Made by a program: the position numbers and the translations under genes. Below, piece after piece: positions 38,513 to 44,261 of a stretch of DNA of 44,261 bases. This DNA is from an uncultured Colwellia sp. (GTDB lineage Bacteria; Pseudomonadota; Gammaproteobacteria; Enterobacterales; Alteromonadaceae). Numbering within the stretch: the first letter of the stretch is position 1; each line of letters opens with the position of its first letter. The notes below the pieces were generated by a model. That model ran no database searches. It was not told the DNA's origin and saw nothing but the letters and a program-made list of their open reading frames with translations. The stretch is from positions 1 through 44,261 of the forward strand of contig CAJWZC010000023.1 of NCBI GenBank assembly GCA_913049915.1, read 5' to 3'.

Positions 38513-39652
38513 TTATTTATAACCATTTTGAGCAAAATATAATAAAGGTTGACCAAATAATGGCTCACGCCAACTTGATAATAACTCTACTTTGCTGGTA
38601 CTTTTACCCGCATCATTTAAGTCCAAATACCATGTTAAAAATTGATTAATCTGCTTTTTTGAAGCAACATTTTCTATAGCCAAGCCGTTATTCTCAGCAG
38701 CAGATACTAAAAAAGCTTTTACTTGTTTAAATATTTGCTTGTAACCTGGATAGTCATCTAAACGATCAATTTTATCTGGATAACTATTTACGTCAGCTTG
38801 CTCTGCCTGGCATAATACTGCCAGCATAGCTTTTCCTTTATGACGAATATCAATTACTTCGGCTCCTTCAAGCGATGCCATGGCAATAACACTATCTGGA
38901 TTACTTTGTGCTAATGCCATTAAAGTATGATCTTTTGCAACAAAACCAATAGGTAAGTCACGCTTTTTTGCTTGCTGAAAACGCCAACTTGCCAGGTATT
39001 TTAATGTATTTAACTGTTTAGGATTTAAACGCCAACTCATCTTAATATTAAGATACATTTCGTTTTCATCTAGCGGCGTAAACTTTTTATCAATCATGCT
39101 CTGTGTTTCTAGCTTTGCATAAGCTAAAAATCCAATCTCAGTTATTTCAGTTAATAATCTAGGATACAGAGAAAATAAATGGTCAACATCAGCACTGGCA
39201 TAAACTAACTGTTTTTCAGTTAATGGTCTTCTAGTCCAATCCGTACGTGATTCTGATTTATCTAGTTCAATACCAGTATAATGATTTACCATGGCTGCAT
39301 AGCCGAGTGATAATCCATGACCTAAGAATGACATAATTATCTGACTATCAATTAAATTGACCGGTTTACAATTTCCTGCCGTCAAGAAAACTTCTAAATC
39401 TTCAGAACAAGCATGCAACACTTTAGTGATATTTTCATTAGTGAGTAACGCCCAAAATGGCGTTAAATCCTCAATAGCAATAGGATCAATAAGTGCTAAT
39501 TGCTCTCCATCGCATACCTGAAGTAATCCTAACTTAGCATACAGAGTTCGTGTTCGAACAAACTCGGTATCAATAGCTAACACTTTAGCATTAGCTAGTT
39601 GTTCACATAACTTATTTAAGCTGTTCTGATCTTCAATCAATTGATAGTGCAT
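38513..39652 (-). CDS. rnd: Ribonuclease D
   Basis: A 379-residue DEDDy 3'-5' exoribonuclease involved in tRNA 3' processing. Exo I residues D28 and E30 are in LAIDTEFVR. Exo II is VLHACSEDLEVF, and Exo III holds the Tyr and Asp in YASADVDHLF. RTDWTRRPLTEKQLVYA is the RNase D signature. A HRDC domain follows (about residues 210-290: LKYLASWRFQQAKKRDLPIGFVAKD). The length matches (E. coli 375). It starts 20 bp after rluB ends, so the two are likely cotranscribed. Confidence 0.95.
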   Translation of the reverse strand: MHYQLIEDQNSLNKLCEQLANAKVLAIDTEFVRTRTLYAKLGLLQVCDGEQLALIDPIAIEDLTPFWALLTNENITKVLHACSEDLEVFLTAGNCKPVNLIDSQIIMSFLGHGLSLGYAAMVNHYTGIELDKSESRTDWTRRPLTEKQLVYASADVDHLFSLYPRLLTEITEIGFLAYAKLETQSMIDKKFTPLDENEMYLNIKMSWRLNPKQLNTLKYLASWRFQQAKKRDLPIGFVAKDHTLMALAQSNPDSVIAMASLEGAEVIDIRHKGKAMLAVLCQAEQADVNSYPDKIDRLDDYPGYKQIFKQVKAFLVSAAENNGLAIENVASKKQINQFLTWYLDLNDAGKSTSKVELLSSWREPLFGQPLLYFAQNGYK

Positions 39653-39672
39653 AATTTTTAATTCTACTACGG

Positions 39673-40740
39673 CTACTTATGGCGACGACGGTTACTTTGC
39701 TGATTACGTTGCTGATGTTTTTTAACTGAGCGACGAATTCGACGACTCTTGGCATTATCCATTGCTTTTTCATCAACTTTCACCTTACTTTCTATTTCAG
39801 GTGTCAACTCTACTAATTTGCGATAATAATTTACTTCTTTTAATGCCAGTTCTCTCCAACCACCCATAGGTAATTGACGTTGCATTTCCATATCACCATA
39901 ACGTACTCGGATAAGACGACTGACTTGCACATCTTGGCTTTCCCATAAACGACGAACTTCTCGGTTACGTCCTTCAGATAATACAACATGGAACCAATGA
40001 TTTCGCCCTTCACCACCACGGTAGGTTATCTTTTGAAACCGTGCCATACCATCTTCTAATTTAACACCAGTACGTAACGTTTGTAACATAGCTTCGTTTA
40101 TTTCACCAAAGACGCGTACTGCGTATTCACGCTCAACCTTTTGTGATGGATGCATTAATCGGTTGGCTAATTCGCCATCCGTAGTAAATAACAACATACC
40201 CGAGGTATTTATATCTAAACGACCAACGGCAACCCAACGACCTGCTTCAAGAGGTGGAAGACGATCAAAAACGGTAGCTCTTCCTTCAGGATCTTTACGT
40301 GTACACATTTCACCTTCAGGCTTGTTATAGATAAGTACGCGACAAATATCTTCATCTTGCGCAGTTAGTTTAACGTGATGACCATCAAGACGAATTTGTT
40401 CAGTACCGTTAATTCTATCACCTAAAAAAGCGACTTTACCATCAATGCTAACACGACCTTCACTGATCATTGTCTCCATTTCACGGCGAGAACCTTTACC
40501 AGCACGAGCTAATACTTTTTGTACTTTCTCTGAATCTTTATGTGTTGCGGTTTTAAAGTCGACTTTCTCTACTTTTTCAGGCTCTATTTTATACTGTCCT
40601 TTTTTTCCAACAACTTTTTTCGCAACATCTTTTTTAGTCAAACCTTTCTTGACACTGCCTTTTTTCTCAGTACCACGCGTGCCATATTTTTTATCAATGG
40701 CTTCGTCTTTTCTTGTTTGTTTTTTCTTGTCTACCGTCAT
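39673..40740 (-). CDS. rluB: 23S rRNA pseudouridine synthase RluB
   Basis: A 355-residue enzyme that makes pseudouridine at position 2605 of 23S rRNA. Residues about 1-65 are a Lys-rich tail likely to bind RNA. Residues about 70-125 form an S4 domain ([30 protein letters not shown]). The catalytic domain has D176 in GRLDINTSG, plus [16 protein letters not shown] and [15 protein letters not shown]. The C-terminal end is also basic ([23 protein letters not shown]). The pattern fits RluB rather than RluE/RluF. It lies between yciO and rnd, as in related genomes. Confidence 0.93.
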   Translation of the reverse strand: MTVDKKKQTRKDEAIDKKYGTRGTEKKGSVKKGLTKKDVAKKVVGKKGQYKIEPEKVEKVDFKTATHKDSEKVQKVLARAGKGSRREMETMISEGRVSIDGKVAFLGDRINGTEQIRLDGHHVKLTAQDEDICRVLIYNKPEGEMCTRKDPEGRATVFDRLPPLEAGRWVAVGRLDINTSGMLLFTTDGELANRLMHPSQKVEREYAVRVFGEINEAMLQTLRTGVKLEDGMARFQKITYRGGEGRNHWFHVVLSEGRNREVRRLWESQDVQVSRLIRVRYGDMEMQRQLPMGGWRELALKEVNYYRKLVELTPEIESKVKVDEKAMDNAKSRRIRRSVKKHQQRNQQSNRRRHK

Positions 40741-40854
40741 TATCTTTTACTCTGTTACGTCAGTAGCAGCTCCCTTGTAGCTAACTTCTGGCTCATTGTT
40801 CAGGTTCAATGACCTAATAGAAACTGCAATTATTTATTTGCAATTTAATTCAGG

Positions 40855-41475
40855 TTACTGAAATGGAGAAGAGTCTCCTTCTCCTACGCGTATTATCTCA
40901 ATACTGTCATTAGAAAAATCAATCACAGTGGTAGGGTGTTCCCCTAAATATCCACCATTGACGATAAGGTCAACTTGATGTTCTAGCAAATCTCGAATTT
41001 GTTCAGGATCATATTCAGCCATATCTTGGCCAGGCATAATCAAACTGGTAGACATTATAGGCTCTGCAAGTTCAGTCAACAAGGCTTGCGCTATAGTATT
41101 ATTAGGTACTCTTATGCCTATTGTTTTCTTTTTAGGATTTAATAAACGTTTAGGCACTTCTTTACTACCTTTAAAAATAAAAGTGTAAGGCCCAGGAGTA
41201 TTATTTTTTAGTAATCGGTAAGCGGTGTTATCGATTCTAGTGTATTCTGATATTTGCGACAAATCTTGACACACTAAGGTAAAGTTATGGTTTTTATCTA
41301 TATCTCTGATTTGACAAATACGTTCTAGTGCTTTTTTATCACCTAAATGACAACCTAATGCATAACCTGAATCTGTTGGATAAACAATCACACCACCTTG
41401 TTTAATAATGTCTGCCGCTTGTTTCATGAGGCGACCCTGGGGATTATCTGGGTGTACATAAAAAAACTGACTCAT
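40855..41475 (-). CDS. yciO: YciO, YrdC/Sua5-family protein
   Basis: A 206-residue cytoplasmic protein of the YrdC-like family, which binds RNA, ATP and threonine in tRNA threonylcarbamoyl-adenosine synthesis. Nearly all blocks match E. coli YciO: MSQFFYVHPDNPQGRL, GGVIVYPTDSGYALGC, KNNTPGPYTFI, KTIGIRVPNN, STSLIMPG and VDLIVNGGYLG. TsaC does the main reaction in E. coli; the role of YciO is less clear. It is 97 bp downstream of rnm and before rluB, the usual order. Confidence 0.94.
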   Translation of the reverse strand: MSQFFYVHPDNPQGRLMKQAADIIKQGGVIVYPTDSGYALGCHLGDKKALERICQIRDIDKNHNFTLVCQDLSQISEYTRIDNTAYRLLKNNTPGPYTFIFKGSKEVPKRLLNPKKKTIGIRVPNNTIAQALLTELAEPIMSTSLIMPGQDMAEYDPEQIRDLLEHQVDLIVNGGYLGEHPTTVIDFSNDSIEIIRVGEGDSSPFQ

Positions 41476-41572
41476 GAGATTTTCCTTTGCTTTAAAGAGG
41501 TATTTATTAACTACTTAGTATTTATATTCAGTTCCAATAAAAGCTTTTAGTTTTATTAACTACGGACGACTT

Positions 41573-42478
41573 TTATTGCCATTGTGCCCAAATAGGTTTA
41601 GCGCCTACAGGCATAGTTAGGTTTCGCCCTATATCACTCCACCTATTAGGATAATGAAAATCAGATCCCATGGAAGCATGCAAATCATATTCTTGACAAT
41701 AACCCAACATTTTCTGTCTTTGTTCTGGACTCATTTGCGGTAATACCACTTCTAAACCATCGCCAGCGACTTCACTAAAGTGAACAATCAAACGTCGTAA
41801 CCACTTAGCAGAAAGATCATATCTGATAGGATGAGCCATCACCGCACTGCCCCCAGCGTGATGTACAGCATCAATAGCCTCTTTAATACTACACCAGTTA
41901 GGTTTTACATAAGCGCGTTGCCCTTTTGAGCCTTTCTTACCAATATATTTATCAAAGGCTTGTTGCATAGTATTTACATGCCCTTGTTGATGGAGCACTT
42001 TAGCAAAATGAGCACGTGTAATTGAACCTTCACCAGCCATTTCTTTAGCATCAGCATAAATAGATGGAAAACCGCACTTAGCTAATTTCTCGCCCATTGA
42101 AATAGCACGTTCTTCTCTTGCTTGTTGTTGCAATGCTATCAATGCTGTTAATTCAGAATTATTTTTATTAATATTTAACCCCACAATATGAATTTCAAAT
42201 CCCTGCCATGCGGTAGATATTTCAATACCATCAATCAATTTTAGTGGAATTTTTTTCTCGTCTATATGCTTTTGCGCTATATCAAGACCAGCGACAGTGT
42301 CATGGTCTGTAATTGCTAAAACATCAATTTGGAAGTTAGCAGCCCTATCTATCAAGCTTTGCGGCGACAAGCCGCCATCAGAGCAATTAGTATGGCTGTG
42401 TAGGTCAATACGTTTATGGGCAAAACCTTCCATTTTTACTATCTGATGTGGGAAATCAGTGGTTGACAGCAACGCCAT
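41573..42478 (-). CDS. rnm: RNase AM / PHP-domain exonuclease (YciV/TrpH)
   Basis: A 301-residue PHP-domain enzyme that in E. coli (RNase AM) trims 5' ends of rRNAs and acts on short 3',5'-phosphates. The metal-binding motifs are IDLHSHTNCSDGGLSP, VLAITDHDTVAGL, GIEIST, SAVMAHPIRYDLS and ASMGSDFH. The start is uncertain: ATG at 42478 is used; ATG at 42433 would give an N terminus of the same length as E. coli, and the longest frame begins with TTG at 42508. It is divergent from the trp operon, a conserved arrangement that gave the old name trpH. Confidence 0.92.
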   Translation of the reverse strand: MALLSTTDFPHQIVKMEGFAHKRIDLHSHTNCSDGGLSPQSLIDRAANFQIDVLAITDHDTVAGLDIAQKHIDEKKIPLKLIDGIEISTAWQGFEIHIVGLNINKNNSELTALIALQQQAREERAISMGEKLAKCGFPSIYADAKEMAGEGSITRAHFAKVLHQQGHVNTMQQAFDKYIGKKGSKGQRAYVKPNWCSIKEAIDAVHHAGGSAVMAHPIRYDLSAKWLRRLIVHFSEVAGDGLEVVLPQMSPEQRQKMLGYCQEYDLHASMGSDFHYPNRWSDIGRNLTMPVGAKPIWAQWQ

Positions 42479-42546
42479 AATAAGGTCTTCTATAGGGGTA
42501 AAACTCAATGTTATGATAAGTTTACTGATAACGAGTAAACAATGAT

Positions 42547-42598
42547 ACTTTTTCCTTTATTTTCCTTATTTTTGGAAAATAAAAAATAAGGAAAAAGT
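42547..42598. repeat. Long inverted repeat in the rnm/trp divergent promoter region
   Basis: ACTTTTTCCTT (42547-42557) plus TATTTTCC (42558-42565) pairs with GGAAAATA (42574-42581) and AAGGAAAAAGT (42588-42598). The stem is 19 bp with one 6-nt bulge, around loop TTATTTTT. It is almost free of GC. It sits in a divergent promoter region, so it is not placed as a terminator for either gene. Confidence 0.8.
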
Positions 42599-42621
42599 GA
42601 CTAATACTGAGTGACTAATAC
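42597..42621 (+). promoter_or_regulatory. Direct repeat upstream of the trp leader
   Basis: GTGACTAATAC occurs at 42597-42607 and 42611-42621, 14 bp apart, about 35-60 bp upstream of the first Trp leader ORF. It may be part of the promoter or an activator/repressor site. No full TrpR operator was found. Confidence 0.45.
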
Positions 42622-42655
42622 CTAATAAATCATCGAAAATAAAGGCTAGTTAAAA

Positions 42656-42712
42656 ATGAATACAGCAATAATAAGCATAACATTAATTTGGTGGTGGCAT
42701 AACTCGACATAA
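42656..42712 (+). CDS. trpL: Trp operon leader peptide 1 (three consecutive Trp)
   Basis: An 18-codon ORF, MNTAIISITLIWWWHNST, with three Trp codons in a row at 42689-42697 and stop at 42710-42712. AAGG (42642-42645) lies 10 nt before the ATG. The terminator at 42763-42790 follows. Pairing supports attenuation: CATAAC (42698-42703) can pair with GTTGTG (42717-42722), or GGGTT (42715-42719) can instead pair with AACCC (42766-42770) and disrupt the terminator. A ribosome stalled on the Trp codons would free the second option. This is classic Trp attenuation, inferred from sequence only. Confidence 0.85.
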   Translation: MNTAIISITLIWWWHNST

Positions 42713-42762
42713 TTGGGTTGTGATAATTGCGTGTATCTTAAATAAGATTAAACAAATTTCAA

Positions 42763-42790
42763 AAAAACCCGCCCTTATTAGCGGGTTTTT
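42763..42790 (+). terminator. Trp attenuator terminator
   Basis: AAAAACCCGC (42763-42772) and GCGGGTTTTT (42781-42790) form a 10-bp stem with loop CCTTATTA and a T-run. It is 50 bp after the leader peptide stop and overlaps the predicted antiterminator. Confidence 0.88.
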
Positions 42791-42858
42791 CTCGTTAAAG
42801 TGTTCGAGATATACTGTCGAAATGAAGTTATATCATGTGTATTAATAAAGGATTTAAA

Positions 42859-42915
42859 ATGAATAGAACAAAAACATGGTTTATTTGGTGGCTATTGCCT
42901 ATTTACGCAGGCTGA
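42859..42915 (+). CDS. Second Trp-rich mini-ORF between the attenuator and trpE
   Basis: An 18-codon ORF, MNRTKTWFIWWLLPIYAG, has Trp codons at 42877, 42886 and 42889. It has a strong ribosome binding site (AAAGGA, 42847-42852, 6 nt from the ATG), better than that of leader 1 or trpE. The stop (42913-42915) is 38 nt before the trpE ATG. Around its end, ATTGCCT and AGGC-(TGA)-CAAT can pair, and a T-run (42919-42923) follows, so a second weak attenuator is possible. It starts MN like leader 1 and shares ATTTGGTGGC, so it may be a duplicate. Whether it is translated and whether it controls trpE is unknown. Confidence 0.65.
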   Translation: MNRTKTWFIWWLLPIYAG

Positions 42916-42953
42916 CAATTTTTCTTTAAATAAACACTATAGAAGTAATTAAC

Positions 42954-44261
42954 ATGACAAAAAATTTATCTAGTAAAATAGGTGTTGTATCTCTTATCGG
43001 AGTGAACACCATACAAGACAGTAGCCGCTATCAAAATGATCCGTTAAGCGTTTACCAATTATTGTGTTACCAACAATATCATAATATCTTGTTAGAATCT
43101 GCCGAGATTGATAAGAAGCATTTATTAAAAAGCCTATTATTAACTGATGCCGCAGTCAAAATTGTTTGTAATGGTCATTCTGTCACTTTTACTGCACTCA
43201 CTTTAAATGGTGAAAGCGCTATTGATTTTGCCGCAGCTCAATTAGAACAACACGCTAACATAACACTTGCTGATGATGGAAAATCCTTTCAAGCAACATT
43301 TAGCGAGGTCGCTAAAGATCTTGATGAGAAAGCACGTTTAAGTGCAACAAACCCATTACATAGTTTGCGATTATTCAATCAACTCACCGATGACAAAAGT
43401 CACCCTTTTTCTGTATTTTTAGGCGGTGTTTTTGCCTTTGACCTTATGGCTATTACAGAGCAATTACCCAAAGTTGTTGACGGTGATAATACCTGTCCTG
43501 ATTTTGTTTATTACTTAGCTGAAACGTTAGTTATTATTGATCATGAATTACAAAGCACTGAAATCATTGGTAATGTATTCAATTACAATAACGCTGAAAA
43601 ATCTAAACAAAGCCAATTAGCTATATCGAATCGTGTTGCGCATATTAAAGAGACTCTAGCCCTTTCTATTGATGCTAAGCAAGTATCGACATTAAGCCCT
43701 TCATTTGCTGATATTGCTAATAAAAAAGAATTTAATGAACAATTGAAAGTTGATATTAGTGACAAACGTTATTGTGAGATTGTTGAGCAATTAAAAGAAA
43801 ATATTCGAGCGGGTGATATTTTTCAAGTAGTTCCGTCACGTACATTTACCTTACCTTGTTTTGATTCCATTGCCGCTTATAAAGCGCTCAAGCTAAGTAA
43901 TCCAAGTCCTTACATGTTTTACCTAAAAGATAGCGACTTTTGTATTTTTGGTGCATCTCCCGAATCCGCATTAAAATACCAAGCCAGTAATCGTCATGTC
44001 GAGATTTATCCTATTGCCGGAACGCGTCCTCGCGGTTTTGATAAGCAGGGTAATATTTCGTTAGACCTAGACAGCCGCATTGAACTAGAGCTAAGACAAG
44101 ATAAAAAGGAATCAGCTGAGCATATTATGTTGGTAGATTTAGCGAGAAATGACATTGCTAGAGTTTCCCAGCCCGGCACTCGTTATGTTGCTGAGTTACT
44201 TAAAGTAGATCGCTACTCTCATGTAATGCACTTAGTTTCCCGAGTATGCGGGACGTTACAA
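42954..44261 (+). CDS. trpE: Anthranilate synthase component I (cut by window edge)
   Basis: The first 436 residues of the enzyme that makes anthranilate from chorismate, the first step of tryptophan synthesis. Start ATG at 42954; the frame is open to the last base, so the C-terminal part is beyond the window. The feedback-inhibition motif LLES is at 46-49, showing that Trp inhibits it. The chorismate-binding region has [37 protein letters not shown] and [15 protein letters not shown]. It is the first gene of the trp operon, read divergently from rnm. Expression is probably set by the leader/attenuator upstream, with a second Trp-rich mini-ORF just before it. Confidence 0.96.
   Translation, partial: MTKNLSSKIGVVSLIGVNTIQDSSRYQNDPLSVYQLLCYQQYHNILLESAEIDKKHLLKSLLLTDAAVKIVCNGHSVTFTALTLNGESAIDFAAAQLEQHANITLADDGKSFQATFSEVAKDLDEKARLSATNPLHSLRLFNQLTDDKSHPFSVFLGGVFAFDLMAITEQLPKVVDGDNTCPDFVYYLAETLVIIDHELQSTEIIGNVFNYNNAEKSKQSQLAISNRVAHIKETLALSIDAKQVSTLSPSFADIANKKEFNEQLKVDISDKRYCEIVEQLKENIRAGDIFQVVPSRTFTLPCFDSIAAYKALKLSNPSPYMFYLKDSDFCIFGASPESALKYQASNRHVEIYPIAGTRPRGFDKQGNISLDLDSRIELELRQDKKESAEHIMLVDLARNDIARVSQPGTRYVAELLKVDRYSHVMHLVSRVCGTLQ

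Noticed and set aside
42646-42653. CTAGTTAA, half of a TrpR operator core
   Set aside because: Only the left 8 of 12 core bases match and it lies against the leader ATG rather than in a promoter, so I do not call it an operator.

Overview
The window is chromosomal DNA from a low-G+C marine gammaproteobacterium of the order Alteromonadales, most likely Colwellia or a close relative. I infer this from the AT-rich intergenic DNA, the gene orders (cysZ/zipA-ligA, motY/rnt, lolCDE, rnd-ycgL-mltB-ycgN, rnm-yciO-rluB against trpE) and the Na+-based transport and flagellar genes (putP, two Na+/H+ antiporters, motY). No rRNA, tRNA, CRISPR array, phage or intact transposase gene was seen. || Layout. 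1-3.2 kb: the start of dapB runs off the left edge, followed by an NTF2-like protein, the FKBP isomerase fklB and the proline carrier putP, all on the minus strand. 3.5-6.5 kb: an EAL-HDOD signalling protein and an NhaC-type antiporter. 6.5-11.5 kb: ligA and zipA, divergent from cysZ, then a small lipoprotein. 11.5-17.5 kb: a secreted M1 aminopeptidase, motY, RNase T, and an oxidative-stress group (2-Cys peroxiredoxin, grxD, sodB). 18-23.7 kb: the lolCDE lipoprotein-export operon, a degenerate PilZ-like protein, a chemoreceptor without a periplasmic domain and a DUF2897-type membrane peptide. 24-26.1 kb: a beta-carbonic anhydrase, a MITE-like element and 4-hydroxyphenylpyruvate dioxygenase. 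26.6-31.5 kb: the yeaG(prkA)-yeaH-ycgB(spoVR) stress operon. 31.8-35.4 kb: fadR, nhaD and dsbB. 35.5-36.3 kb: a decayed EamA/DMT transporter pseudogene. 36.4-42.5 kb: ycgN, mltB-like, ycgL, rnd, rluB, yciO and rnm, all minus strand. 42.6-44.26 kb: the trp control region and the start of trpE, cut by the right edge. || How the genes work together. Most of the window is housekeeping in conserved neighbourhoods. The main surprises lie between genes. The trp control region carries a classic attenuator (leader ORF with three Trp codons, then a terminator) and a second Trp-rich mini-ORF with a strong ribosome binding site between the attenuator and trpE. A palindromic repeat with TATACCCG ends occurs after sodB and again inside the yeaG-yeaH operon. 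A 254-bp inverted-repeat element follows the carbonic anhydrase gene. A DMT transporter gene can still be read through its stops and frameshifts. NhaD occupies the place that NhaB holds between fadR and dsbB in enterobacteria. I found no clearly new multi-gene system. The tandem Trp leader arrangement is the best candidate for undescribed biology.
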